Assembly: GCF_000378045.1 (NCBI RefSeq)
Contig: NZ_KB899094.1
Location: 1 to 64,000, forward strand
Source: Marinobacterium rhizophilum DSM 18822
Lineage (GTDB): Bacteria > Pseudomonadota > Gammaproteobacteria > Pseudomonadales > Balneatricaceae
Direction: 5' to 3'
Length of the DNA stretch: 64,000 nt
A program made the translations under genes and the position numbers. Below the pieces are notes generated by a model. The model was not told where the DNA came from. It ran no database searches and saw nothing but the letters and a program-made list of their open reading frames with translations. Positions 18,066-26,700 of this stretch are shown piece by piece. Every line of letters begins with the position of its first letter. Positions within the stretch are counted from its first letter, which is position 1.

Positions 18066-18848
18066 TCAGTTGCCGTCCAGCGCGAGAATGATTCCCTCGA
18101 CACCGAGGATTGCACCGGTTCCGGCATAGAGACCACGGCCTTTTTCGCTGACTCGGCGAATGCGCCCGTCTGCGTGCTGCAGGCGATAGTGCAGTTCAAA
18201 GTTGTTGCGCTCGGCGAGCGCCAGCTGGACCTGTTGCCATACGGTACCGGCATCTTCGGGGTGGATAAGGGCGCCGAAGCTCGGTCCGGTCTGGTTGATT
18301 AATGCCTCGGGGCAGTAGCCGGTAAGCTCCAGGCAACCGGCACTGACGTATTCCATGCTCCAGTCGTGGTTGTTACGGGCGCGGTAGAGCATGGCGGGCA
18401 GGCCGTTGAGCAGCTGTTCGAGACTGCGGTGGCTGGCATCGCGCAGCTGCTGCTGGCGCACTCGGGCACTGATATCGCGCAGCGTCAGGCTGACCGGCCA
18501 GGGGTTGCCGGCTGCCAGCGGGCGGGCCTGCAGTTCGCACCAGTACAGTTCGGCGTCTGAGCCAAGCAGGCGTAGCGACAGGGGCGCTGATACCTCGTTC
18601 GTGTTGAGCCTGGCGAAAAAACGCTGCCAGAGTGGCCGGTCGGCCGGATGCAGACAGTCAGAGAACAGGAAGCCGAGCCCGCGCGGGGTGTCGGCCCGCA
18701 GATAGTTCCAGCTGCGGTTGGCATATAACAGTCGTTCATCGGCATCGATGACCAGTACGGTTTCATCCAGGCTGTCGAGCAGCCTGTGTGGATCTATATC
18801 TTCCTGCACGTGGGGCCAGCAGCCGAATGCCCCGAAGTGTTCGCTCAT
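18066..18848 (-). CDS. Double-PAS sensor protein without output domain
   Basis: 260 residues with two PAS domains. The first (about 20-130) includes LDETVLVIDADERLLYANRSW and its PAC-like end WCELQARPL...VSLTLRDIS. The second (about 140-255) includes LPAMLYRARNNHDWSMEYVSAGCLELTGY, FGALIHPEDAGTV and FELHYRLQHADGRIRRVSEKG. No kinase, GGDEF, HTH or membrane segment follows, so it must act through another protein. It overlaps the response regulator gene by four bases (ATGA), and its best partner is the adjacent soluble kinase. The ligand is unknown; a methylated amine is a fair guess from location. Confidence 0.85.
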   Translation of the reverse strand: MSEHFGAFGCWPHVQEDIDPHRLLDSLDETVLVIDADERLLYANRSWNYLRADTPRGLGFLFSDCLHPADRPLWQRFFARLNTNEVSAPLSLRLLGSDAELYWCELQARPLAAGNPWPVSLTLRDISARVRQQQLRDASHRSLEQLLNGLPAMLYRARNNHDWSMEYVSAGCLELTGYCPEALINQTGPSFGALIHPEDAGTVWQQVQLALAERNNFELHYRLQHADGRIRRVSEKGRGLYAGTGAILGVEGIILALDGN

Positions 18849-19525
18849 GACTCAAGTTCCAGTTCAAATTCGGGATGGTTATGGACCCAGGCGGCGAGTT
18901 CCAGCCGAGTGTGCAGATTGAGCTTGCGCAGCAGTGCCTTGACGTAAACCTTGACCGTGCCATCGCTGATGCCCAGTTCCCGCGCGATCAGCTTGTTGCT
19001 AAGACCGCGGGCAATCAGCGCCAGCGTTTGATGTTCGCGCAGCGTCAGGTCTGCGCAGTGCTGGGGCTCGGTGCCGGTGGGCCTGTCTTGCGGGGCTTCA
19101 CGTAATCCCAGTGTCAGGCGCTGCAGCGACTCGTCGTCCAGCGCGACCTTGCCTTCGAGCACCGCGTCCAGCCGTGTCAGGATCACGTCGGCGTCGGTTT
19201 CCTTTAACAGATAGCCATCGGCACCGGCGCGCAGCGCCTGCAGCAGGTGCTGGCTGTCGTCGGAGGCGGTCAGCAGCACGACGCGGATGCGATCGTTGAA
19301 TGCCTTTACCTGCGGTAAAAGCTCAAGGCCGCCGATACCGGGCATCTGCAGATCCAGCAACAGCAGGTCCGGCTGCAGTACTTGCAGTTGCTCCATGACC
19401 GACTCGGCCTGGTCGAATTCGGCCAGCACCTGAAACCGGCCGCTGTCGTTCAGTAACTCGGCGACGCCGCGGCGAAAGAGGGGGTGGTCGTCTACCAGCA
19501 CGACGCCGGCTCGGTTCTGCTTCAT
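18845..19525 (-). CDS. NarL/FixJ-family response regulator
   Basis: 226 residues: an N-terminal receiver (VVLVDDHPLFRRGV acid pocket; phospho-acceptor Asp58 in LLLLDLQMPG; VLLTASDD; YLLKE lysine) and a C-terminal LuxR-type HTH (LTLREHQTLALIARGLSNKLIARELGI, then VKVYVKALLRKL). This is the NarL arrangement. It overlaps both the kinase and the PAS gene by four bases, so the three are co-translated. It probably controls tmm and tdm on either side, but no experimental link is visible in sequence. Confidence 0.93.
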   Translation of the reverse strand: MKQNRAGVVLVDDHPLFRRGVAELLNDSGRFQVLAEFDQAESVMEQLQVLQPDLLLLDLQMPGIGGLELLPQVKAFNDRIRVVLLTASDDSQHLLQALRAGADGYLLKETDADVILTRLDAVLEGKVALDDESLQRLTLGLREAPQDRPTGTEPQHCADLTLREHQTLALIARGLSNKLIARELGISDGTVKVYVKALLRKLNLHTRLELAAWVHNHPEFELELES

Positions 19526-20727
19526 GGCTGTGGGCTCTTGTTAAGGTCGTCCAGTGACAGGGCTATTTCGATGCGCGTGCCGCCGCCCGGCCTGTCACCG
19601 ATACGGTAGCTCGCGCCCATGCGGCGGGCCCGCTCCTGCATGATGCCCAGACCAAAACTGTCCGGGCGGGCCGCCAGGGTGTCTATGCCACGGCCGTTGT
19701 CGTCGATGCGCAGCACCAGACTGGCGCCTTGCGGACGCAGCAACTGAATGCGCACGTGGCTTGCATGGGCATGGCGCACGGCATTGCTTAACGCCTCGCG
19801 CACAATAAACAGCAGTTGCACCGCGGCTGCCTCTGGCAGGTCGAGCGGGTGGGAACGGTCGTCCAGTTCAAAAACCAGCGCGGAGCCCTGCTCGAACACC
19901 CGTACTGTGGATTCCAGTGCACTGTGCAGGTGCCCGCCGTCGAGTTCCAGGCGTGCACTGCCAATCAGTTCGCGGGTCTGGCGACAGGCGAGCCGGGTTT
20001 GTATTGCAAGATCGTCCGCCAATGACCGCAGCTCTGCATTCTCCTGCGCATGGGCCAGGGACTGCAGTTTCGAGGTCCGCAAGCGTAGATACCCCAGTAC
20101 CTGGGTAACGGAGTCGTGCAGTTCGGCGGCGAACGCCCGCCTTTCGTCGCAGACGGCCCTGTCCCGCCAGTGTTGCTGCCGGTGCCAGATGCTCAGGCCG
20201 CGCTCAAGCGCCTGCTGCAGCGGTGCAATTTGCTCGGCAATCCTTTCAGTGCCCGGCAGCGGGCCCAAAAAATCGAGCAGCAGCCAGGCACTGTTTTCGG
20301 GGCCGGCCTGCAGGCGCAGGGCCTGCAACGGTGCGCCGCCACCGGGTCGGCGAAATGGCAGCAGCGCGGTTTCCTCGATGGCAGGGCCGCTGAGCTGGTA
20401 GGTGATGGCTGCGGCCAGGCCCGGTGCGGGCAGCGTTCGAGGGGCGTGAAACAGTCGCAGTGCAGGGCTTCCCGCAAACTGCAGGGCAACGTAAAGATTG
20501 CAGGCCGGCAGTTGTGGATTGCCGAGCGCCAGTGTCTGTTGCAGCGGCGCGAGCAGTGCCGGCAACTCGGCGGGCAGGTCTTCGCAGCCGGCGATTTCCA
20601 GTGCCAGCGATCCGACCAGTGATGCCGGCAGCAGGGGGGCCGCCGGGCGTGCTTGCACCTCAGGCGATGTGCGACTTGTGCCGATACGATGGATCCAGTA
20701 AGCCAGGCCTGTATTCACGCTGTTCAT
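19522..20727 (-). CDS. Soluble NarX-like sensor histidine kinase (HisKA_3)
   Basis: 401 residues. There is no membrane segment, unlike NarX. The N-terminal 185 residues form a GAF-like region without recognisable motifs. The dimerisation box AFAAELHDSVTQVLGYL carries the phospho-acceptor His204. An HATPase_c domain follows (IVREALSNAVRHAHA N-box, DDNGRGID G1, FGLGIMQERA G2, GGGTRIEIAL). It starts the kinase-regulator-PAS operon, whose promoter must lie in the 289-bp gap shared with tdm. The absence of membrane spans implies a cytoplasmic signal, possibly relayed by the double-PAS protein. Confidence 0.9.
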   Translation of the reverse strand: MNSVNTGLAYWIHRIGTSRTSPEVQARPAAPLLPASLVGSLALEIAGCEDLPAELPALLAPLQQTLALGNPQLPACNLYVALQFAGSPALRLFHAPRTLPAPGLAAAITYQLSGPAIEETALLPFRRPGGGAPLQALRLQAGPENSAWLLLDFLGPLPGTERIAEQIAPLQQALERGLSIWHRQQHWRDRAVCDERRAFAAELHDSVTQVLGYLRLRTSKLQSLAHAQENAELRSLADDLAIQTRLACRQTRELIGSARLELDGGHLHSALESTVRVFEQGSALVFELDDRSHPLDLPEAAAVQLLFIVREALSNAVRHAHASHVRIQLLRPQGASLVLRIDDNGRGIDTLAARPDSFGLGIMQERARRMGASYRIGDRPGGGTRIEIALSLDDLNKSPQP

Positions 20728-20820
20728 TCCTCCGCGCCGATCGCGCCTGGCTCCCTGTTTGTGGGGCGCCAGATGCCTGATTTGTCGCTGTTTTCGCAGC
20801 AGAATTCATGCCAGACAGCA

Positions 20821-20842
20821 AGGGTACCCCTTCGGAGGTACG
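20821..20842. promoter_or_regulatory. Inverted heptamer site between kinase operon and tdm
   Basis: TACCCCT-TC-GGAGGTA (20825-20840) is a 7-2-7 inverted arrangement, the spacing used by NarL for high-affinity sites (heptamer TACYYMT; one half matches fully, the other at six of seven). It shares GGTACCCCT and GGAGGTAC with the spacer upstream of tmm. It is a candidate binding site for the neighbouring NarL-like regulator, controlling its own operon and/or tdm. Confidence 0.4.
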
Positions 20843-21016
20843 TCTTAAGGCACATTGCCTGCGCAATCACTGTAGGTAAATATTTTTTATCGAAAGGAAA
20901 TAACCAGTCGGCTCTGATCCTCACAGGTTCCAGTGCACCGGTTTGGCGAAGCACGCTGGCGCATGCGCCTAAATAAGGCGCGATTGGGCCGGGAAAACGA
21001 ATCACGGAGGTTACGC

Positions 21017-23314
21017 ATGAACAGTGGCTGGACAGGACCGGCAGTGCCGGTCAGCCGGCGTTACGCAGTGCCAGGGCAGCAGGCACTTTACCTGGAGCTG
21101 ATGCCCGGGGAGCGCTTGCAGTTACGCAGCGAGGACGGCGAGCAGTGCTGCGAGCTGATTCCGTTCGATGCACAGGCCCGCGACACGCTTGTGCCGCTCC
21201 TGGGCGAAATGACGACTGCCGTGGCGGCACGCGCGCAGCTGGCCGGGGCGGGGCACTCGGCACGTGCATTGGGCGAGCAACTGGAACGCTGGCAGTTGAG
21301 GGACGAGCAGCTGGACCAGGCTTGGCACCTCGTGCCTTCGCAACTGCCGCTGACGCTTGCGCTGCCGCCAAAGGCATCTTCTGTGCGCGTGCTGGTGCTG
21401 GCGCCCGGTGTCGATATGCCGGTGGATGGGCAGATACCGGCCACCGGGCTGCAGCTTGAGGTCACCGGCGCGACTGCAGCGGCGCTGCCGCCACCGCTGG
21501 CCACACCGTTGCGCGAATTGCGTGTGCCACACAGCAGCGCCCGTGCCTACGAGGTAAAGGCGGGTGAGTGGATCCAGGTGATTGATGTTGCCGGCAAGCA
21601 GTGCTCGGACTTTGTTGCCTTTGACCGGGCGGCCCTGGAGGCGGGTGAGGAGCTGATGCTGGACGGCACGGCTACGCGCACGCTGGCCGGCACTGCGCTG
21701 CCGCAACCGGGCCTGTTTTCGCGTTTCTGTGACCAGCGGTTACGGCCGATGCTTGAAGTGGTGCAGGACACCGTTGGGCGCCACGACAGCTTTCTGCTCG
21801 CCTGCTCGCCGAAATATTACGAAGACAGCGGCTATTTCGGCCATTCCAGTTGCACTGACAACTTCAACCGGGCACTGGCCCCCTTTGGCATTGGGCCACG
21901 ATTTGGCTGGCCGGCAATCAACTTTTTCTTCAATACCCGGGTGGAGCCGTGCGGAGCCATCGGCGTTGACGAGCCCTGGTCGCAACCCGGTGATTATGTG
22001 CTGATGCGGGCCCAGCGGGATCTGATCTGCGCCTCGTCCGCCTGCCCGGATGATATCGACCCGGCCAATGGCTGGTGTCCGAGCGATATTCATGTCCGCA
22101 TTTATGGCGCCGAACACCGGTTCCCGCGGGCGATTGCCCACCGAATCCGACCCGAGGAACCTGCGCTGATGACCAGGCAAACCGCTTTTCACGACCCTGT
22201 AACCGCCCTGACCCGGCAGCTTGTCGAATACAAGGGGTACTGGCTTGCGTCCGCCTTTGATGGCTGGGGGGCCCGCGCCGAGTACCTCGCGTGCCGCGAA
22301 CGCGTGGCGGTGATGGACCTGTCGCCGCTGCGCAAGTTCGAGGTGCTGGGGCCGGATGCCGAGGCGCTGCTGGATCTCGCGCTGACCCGCAACGTGCGCC
22401 GCGTGGCCGTGGGCGAGGTGGTCTATTCGGCGTTGTGCCAGGCCACCGGCGGCATGATCGACGACGGCACCCTGTTCCGCATGGGGCAGCAGGCGTTCCG
22501 CTGGATTTGCGGCGACCCCTACAGCGGCACCTGGCTGCGCGAGCTTGCCGTTCGGGAGGGCATGCGTGTCAGCGTGCGTGAATCCACCGACCAGCTGCAC
22601 AACCTTGCCGTACAAGGCCCCGAGAGCCGGCGCCTGCTTGAGTCACTGATCTGGAACGCGGAAGCGCAGCCGTCGGTGACACAGCTGCGCTGGTTCCATT
22701 TCATGATCGGTCGCCTCGGCGGGCCTGAGGGTATCCCGCTGATGATTTCCCGCACCGGCTATACCGGAGAGCTGGGGTTCGAGGTCTGGTGTCATCCCGA
22801 TCATGGCGCACAGCTGTGGGATTCGATCTGGCAGGCCGGTCAGCCGCTGGGCATCGCGCCGCTGGGGCTGGAGGCGCTGGATATGCTGCGCGTTGAGGCC
22901 GGGCTGATCTTTGCCGGCCACGAGTTCTGCCCTGAAACCAGTCCGTTCGAGGCCGGTATCGGCTTCACTGTTGCGTTGAAGACCAAGGAGACCGATTTCG
23001 TCGGCCGGGCGGCACTTGTGGCGCAGGCGCCGGCCAGTCGCAAGCGGCTGGTCGGGCTGCGGCTATACAGCGACGAGCCGGTGGCACACGGCGACCAGGT
23101 GTACAGCGGGCGCTTTCCGGTCGGAGTTGTCACCAGTGCCGTGCCGTCGCCGCTGCTCGGGTACCAGATCGCTCTGTGTCGGCTGGCCCCGGAGCACGCT
23201 GAAGCGGGCACTGAACTGGAGGTCGGGCAGCTGGACGGCCTGCGCAAGCGACTCAAGGCGGTGGTCGCGCCGTTGCCATTCCATGATCCGCAGCGCCTGC
23301 GGGTGCGCAGCTAA
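21017..23314 (+). CDS. tdm: Trimethylamine N-oxide demethylase
   Basis: 765 residues from the ATG at 21017 (GGAGG seven bases upstream). The N-terminal half is a DUF1989-type domain. Cys263, His276, Cys279 and Cys343 (LACSPKYY, GHSSC, SSACPDD) form the 3-Cys/1-His metal site described for TMAO demethylase. The C-terminal half (about 385-765) is a GcvT-type tetrahydrofolate-binding aminomethyltransferase fold (VMDLSPLRKFEV, MISRTGYTGELGFEVW, ALDMLRVEAGL). Tdm converts TMAO to dimethylamine and formaldehyde, and the GcvT part traps formaldehyde on THF. Its position between the two-component cassette and amt1, with tmm and dmm nearby, confirms the call. Confidence 0.95.
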   Translation: MNSGWTGPAVPVSRRYAVPGQQALYLELMPGERLQLRSEDGEQCCELIPFDAQARDTLVPLLGEMTTAVAARAQLAGAGHSARALGEQLERWQLRDEQLDQAWHLVPSQLPLTLALPPKASSVRVLVLAPGVDMPVDGQIPATGLQLEVTGATAAALPPPLATPLRELRVPHSSARAYEVKAGEWIQVIDVAGKQCSDFVAFDRAALEAGEELMLDGTATRTLAGTALPQPGLFSRFCDQRLRPMLEVVQDTVGRHDSFLLACSPKYYEDSGYFGHSSCTDNFNRALAPFGIGPRFGWPAINFFFNTRVEPCGAIGVDEPWSQPGDYVLMRAQRDLICASSACPDDIDPANGWCPSDIHVRIYGAEHRFPRAIAHRIRPEEPALMTRQTAFHDPVTALTRQLVEYKGYWLASAFDGWGARAEYLACRERVAVMDLSPLRKFEVLGPDAEALLDLALTRNVRRVAVGEVVYSALCQATGGMIDDGTLFRMGQQAFRWICGDPYSGTWLRELAVREGMRVSVRESTDQLHNLAVQGPESRRLLESLIWNAEAQPSVTQLRWFHFMIGRLGGPEGIPLMISRTGYTGELGFEVWCHPDHGAQLWDSIWQAGQPLGIAPLGLEALDMLRVEAGLIFAGHEFCPETSPFEAGIGFTVALKTKETDFVGRAALVAQAPASRKRLVGLRLYSDEPVAHGDQVYSGRFPVGVVTSAVPSPLLGYQIALCRLAPEHAEAGTELEVGQLDGLRKRLKAVVAPLPFHDPQRLRVRS

Positions 23315-23651
23315 GCCGGTCGGGCGTCCATTCTGGTGCGCCCTGCTGATAAAGGCGCCGTTATGTAGCGCAGGTTGCATAGCGGGACACGGGTGCCCGC
23401 CCGGATTCAATCCGGCCTGGATCGACGGGGCTGCTCTTAATTATCAATGAAATTAACGGCTTATCGAAAAAAAGGGGTGCGAGGCGAGGGTGAATGATTG
23501 GAATAATCGGCATCTGGCATACACATTGCTTTTCCTGGTGGGAAATAAAATTTATCTAAAGGAATTTTAAGTCCGCTCCGGTTGGGCCTGAAAGCCGCCG
23601 GGAATGCCCTGAAACTGCTCATATTTTGATTCCATAAACGAGGATAAGGCT
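23315..23651. other. Spacer between tdm and amt1
   Basis: There is no gene here. GC content falls sharply after 23440. A sigma-54-type promoter (separate entry) sits at 23514-23530, leaving an untranslated leader of about 110 bases before amt1. No convincing terminator for tdm was seen, so some read-through into amt1 is possible. Confidence 0.6.
23514..23530 (+). promoter_or_regulatory. Sigma-54 promoter upstream of amt1
   Basis: CTGGCATACACATTGCT has the invariant GG (23516-23517) and GC (23528-23529) exactly ten bases apart, within TGGCA and TTGC consensus blocks. This is the RpoN (-24/-12) promoter form, usual for nitrogen-regulated ammonium transporter genes and needing an NtrC-like activator. 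Confidence 0.7.
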
Positions 23652-24977
23652 ATGTCGCTGGAAACACTGCAAAGCACTTTCGAGATGCACCAGGCCATGA
23701 ACGTGGAAGTGTTCTATTGGTGGTGCACCGCCATCATGTTCATGATCCACACCGGGTTCCTGGCGTATGAAATCGGCGCTTCGCGCGTCAAGAACGCACT
23801 GACGTCGGGAATGAAAAATATCCTCACGCTGTCGGTCATCATTCCGACCTTTTATTTCTTCGGCTGGTGGATCTATAACGCTTTCCCGGGCGGCCTGGTG
23901 CCGGGTGATGCAGCATCGTCATTGCCCTGGAGCCTGCACATGGGACCGGATGTGCAGGATATGGGCACGGGCATCTTCTTTGCGGCCTTTGCACTGTTCG
24001 GCGCCACAACCGGTTCGATCCTCTCCGGTGCGGTAATCGAACGCATTCGTCTGAGTGCCTTTCTTATTCTGGCGGCGATACTGGGGTCGGCCGTCTGGAT
24101 CCTGGCCGCTGCCTGGGGATGGCATCCGCAGGGCTGGCTGCTGACTGAGCTGGGCTATCACGATGTCGGTGCCTCCGGCGTAGTGCATGCGGTGGCGGGC
24201 TTCTTCGCCCTGGGCGTGTTGCTGAACCTGGGCGCGCGCGTCGGCAAGTACGAAAACGGCACCCCAATGTACATTCCGCCCCATAACCTGCCCATGGCCC
24301 TGATCGGCCTGATGATGATTATCGTTGGCTTCTTCGGTTTCCTGGGCGGCTGCATCATCTTTAACGGTGGCGAGACTGGCTGGACCACCATCTATGGCAA
24401 CCCGACCAACCTGTCTGCCTTTGGTTTCAATACCCTGATGGGCTTTGCCGGCGGCGTGATCGGCGCCTATCTGGCCTCCCGCGAGCCGTTCTGGACCATG
24501 TCCGGCGGCCTGGCCGGCATCATCACTGTGGCGGCTGGACTGGATCTCTACTACCCCGGCCTGACTTTCGTGCTGGCGGCCAGCGGCGGCGTACTGATGC
24601 CGATGATCGGTCGCAAGCTCGAGAAAATGGGCGTCGATGATGCGGTCGGCGCCGTCGCGGTGCACGGCTTCTGCGGTTTCTACGGCGTGGTGCTGGTCGG
24701 GGTTTTCGCAGCGGGCTTTCCAAACGTGGGCGAAGGCATGCCGTCCATCACCTTCAGCGGACAGGTCACCGGCGCCATCATCATGGCCCTCGTTGGCTTC
24801 ATTCCGGGCTGGGGCATCTCCTGGGCGATGAAGAAATTCGGTGCGCTGCGGGTACCGCCGCAGGTTGAAGTGCTGGGTCTGGATCTGGTTGAAATCCCGG
24901 CCAGGCCCTACCCCGAATCGGTGCCGGCCCAGGCCATTGTCGAAAATACCCTGAAACCGGGCCAGGAAGTGGCCTGA
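23652..24977 (+). CDS. Ammonium transporter family protein (Amt-type, copy 1)
   Basis: 441 residues, about eleven membrane spans, of the Amt/Mep/Rh family. Both pore histidines are in place: one in GASGVVHAVAGF, the other in DDAVGAVAVHGFCGF. FGWWIYNAF, FALFGATTGSILSGAVIERI and the cytoplasmic tail are also family-like. The N-terminal segment (FEMHQAMNVEVFYWWCTAIMF) differs from E. coli AmtB and there is no classical signal peptide. About three-quarters of residues look identical to the second copy at 39.5-40.8 kb. No glnK/glnB gene is next to it; instead a 55-residue single-TM protein follows. It may carry methylammonium as well as ammonium, which is inference from context. Confidence 0.92.
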   Translation: MSLETLQSTFEMHQAMNVEVFYWWCTAIMFMIHTGFLAYEIGASRVKNALTSGMKNILTLSVIIPTFYFFGWWIYNAFPGGLVPGDAASSLPWSLHMGPDVQDMGTGIFFAAFALFGATTGSILSGAVIERIRLSAFLILAAILGSAVWILAAAWGWHPQGWLLTELGYHDVGASGVVHAVAGFFALGVLLNLGARVGKYENGTPMYIPPHNLPMALIGLMMIIVGFFGFLGGCIIFNGGETGWTTIYGNPTNLSAFGFNTLMGFAGGVIGAYLASREPFWTMSGGLAGIITVAAGLDLYYPGLTFVLAASGGVLMPMIGRKLEKMGVDDAVGAVAVHGFCGFYGVVLVGVFAAGFPNVGEGMPSITFSGQVTGAIIMALVGFIPGWGISWAMKKFGALRVPPQVEVLGLDLVEIPARPYPESVPAQAIVENTLKPGQEVA

Positions 24978-25059
24978 TGACCCGAGCCGGGTGGTGTTTG
25001 CATCACCCGGCTTTAATTCCTGCAATGAACCGGCGCCCTGCGCGCCACTGGAGACTGCG

Positions 25060-25227
25060 ATGAATACAAGTCCGATTACCAGTTGGGAAGGCGTGTCCGC
25101 ATACTTCACCTTTGCTGACAGCCCGACCGGCATCGCCATCAGCCTGGCTGCGGCGGTGGGGGTTTACCTGCTGCTGAACGCCACCATCATCCGTCACGAA
25201 AAGGCGTCATTCGACAAGCACAAGTAA
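25060..25227 (+). CDS. Tiny single-TM protein paired with Amt copy 1
   Basis: 55 residues from the ATG at 25060 (GGAG seven bases upstream). The polar N-terminus has WEGVSAYFTFADSP. One hydrophobic helix (about residues 24-44) is followed by a basic tail IIRHEKASFDKHK. A paralogue with the same three parts lies directly behind the second Amt gene, so the pairing is unlikely to be chance. No named family is known to me. A transporter subunit or assembly factor is the simplest idea, comparable in size to small accessory subunits of other carriers. After its stop, CAGGTG...CACCTG (25236-25265) can fold as a hairpin without a T-run. Confidence 0.8.
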   Translation: MNTSPITSWEGVSAYFTFADSPTGIAISLAAAVGVYLLLNATIIRHEKASFDKHK

Positions 25228-25372
25228 GTGTATCCAGGTGTTCGGCCGCTCGGTCGGGCACCTGTGCTGCGCAACCGGTTGTAGTGGCCGGTTCCTGTTC
25301 AGATTTTCAGCTACATCGGCCCGGAACCGCTCGGCGGTTCCGACAGGCCTACTTTATTTCAAGGAGAATAAC

Positions 25373-26503
25373 ATGGCTCAATCCTGGCGATTTTCCGCGC
25401 TGGCTGACCGTCATCGCGCCCTGGGGTCCAACCTCGAAGACTGGAACGGCATGGGCACGGCCTGGACCTATAACAGCGAGCTGGCGGATGAGCATGAGGC
25501 GATTCGCACCCGTGCCGGCCTGATGGATGTTTCGGGCCTGAAAAAGGTGCATTACGTGGGGCCCCATGCCGAAAGCCTGCTCGAATACGCCACGACGCGC
25601 GATATCTCCAAGCTCTATCCCGGTAAGTCGGTGTATGCCTCCATGCTTAACGAGGCCGGTAAATTTGTCGATGACTGCATCGTCTATCGCACCGGGCCCA
25701 ATGCGTTCATGGTGGTGCACGGTACCGGTAGCGGGCATGAAATGCTGGTGCGCTCGGCCCAGGGGCGCCAGGTAGCAATACTGTTTGATGACGATATGCA
25801 CGACCTGTCACTGCAGGGGCCGCTGGCGGTGAATTTTCTCGCCGAGTACGTGCCGGGGATTCGCGACCTGCCGTATTTCCATCACCTGCAGACGCGGCTG
25901 TTTGACCGCCCGGTGATGATCTCCCGCACCGGCTACACCGGCGAGCGCGGCTACGAGATCTTCTGCAAGGCGGCCGACGCACCGGTTATCTGGGATTCGA
26001 TTGTCGAGAAGGGACGGGCCATGGGGATTGTGCCCTGTTCGTTCACGGCACTGGACTGGCTGCGAGTCGAAAGTTCACTGCTGTTCTTCCCGTACGACAA
26101 TTCAGAGATGTACCCCTTCGCCGACCAGCCGGCGGGCGACACGCTGTGGGAGCTCGGGCTCGATTTCACGGTCTCCAGGGACAAGACGGAGTTTCGTGGC
26201 GCAACGGAGCACTTCAGGCTCAAGGGCAAGGAGCGCTTCAGGATTTTTGGCGTCATGCTCGAGGGGGATCAGGCTGCGGAAGCCGGCGATACCCTGCATG
26301 TCGACGGCACGGAGGTCGGCGTGATTACCTGTGGCATGTATTCGCGCCTGACCGGCAAGTCGATGGCCATTGCCCGCATGAAGGTGGATTGTGCCGAGCA
26401 GGGCATGCCGCTGCAGGTGCAGGGCAGCCTCGACGTCGGCGCCATTGCCCATACGCTGCCCTTCGATGACCCGGAGAAAAAGAAGCGCACTGCCAGGGGC
26501 TGA
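25373..26503 (+). CDS. GcvT-like aminomethyltransferase / THF-binding protein (DmmD candidate)
   Basis: 376 residues from the ATG at 25373; AAGGAG lies six bases upstream and the longer open frame is rejected. It is a stand-alone GcvT-fold protein: GLMDVSGLKKVHYVGP, MLNEAGKFVDDCIVYR, LSLQGPLAVNF, MISRTGYTGERGYEIF and ALDWLRVESSLL line up with the folate-binding regions of T-protein. It is not part of a glycine cleavage operon. A GcvT-like gene named dmmD accompanies dimethylamine monooxygenase in roseobacters, and this is the likely counterpart, capturing formaldehyde as methylene-THF. A hairpin (GGAACCGC-TCG-GCGGTTCC, 25323-25341) lies in its leader. Confidence 0.82.
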   Translation: MAQSWRFSALADRHRALGSNLEDWNGMGTAWTYNSELADEHEAIRTRAGLMDVSGLKKVHYVGPHAESLLEYATTRDISKLYPGKSVYASMLNEAGKFVDDCIVYRTGPNAFMVVHGTGSGHEMLVRSAQGRQVAILFDDDMHDLSLQGPLAVNFLAEYVPGIRDLPYFHHLQTRLFDRPVMISRTGYTGERGYEIFCKAADAPVIWDSIVEKGRAMGIVPCSFTALDWLRVESSLLFFPYDNSEMYPFADQPAGDTLWELGLDFTVSRDKTEFRGATEHFRLKGKERFRIFGVMLEGDQAAEAGDTLHVDGTEVGVITCGMYSRLTGKSMAIARMKVDCAEQGMPLQVQGSLDVGAIAHTLPFDDPEKKKRTARG

Positions 26504-26521
26504 GTTCATTCTTGCCCCCAT

Positions 26522-26557
26522 CGAGCCCGAAGCATGTTGCGTGCGTCGGGCTTTTTA
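26522..26557 (+). terminator. Rho-independent terminator after the GcvT-like gene
   Basis: AGCCCGA (26524-26530) pairs with TCGGGCT (26546-26552), followed directly by TTTTTATT. It lies 20 bp after the stop codon, so it ends the amt1 transcript on the plus strand. Confidence 0.85.
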
Positions 26558-26580
26558 TTGCGCGCACGTCAGAGTCACAT

Positions 26581-26700
26581 TCCCGGCGGGCACGCCGGTC
26601 CTACGAGGGGAGAAGTCCCGCAGGCGCGGCGCCTCGCCGCGAACAGGCCTTGCGCGGTAGCGAAGGACGTTCCTTGCCGGAGCGCCGCTCCCAATCAAGG
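26581..26700. repeat. Decayed REP-type palindromes
   Basis: Segments such as GGCGCGGCGCCTCGCCGCGAA (near 26622-26642) and GGAGCGCCGCTCCC (near 26679-26692) resemble the REP cores of the 15.8-16.5 kb array, though more decayed. They lie in the gap between two convergent genes. Confidence 0.5.

Noticed and set aside
25236-25265. Hairpin after the first small Amt partner as a terminator
   Set aside because: The stem is only six pairs with a long loop and no T-run follows. The GcvT-like gene downstream has no obvious promoter, so read-through is more likely.
25373-26503. DMSP demethylase (DmdA) as identity of the GcvT-like protein
   Set aside because: Fold and length fit, but the context is dimethylamine/TMAO metabolism and the N-terminus does not look like DmdA, so the DmmD-like call is preferred.
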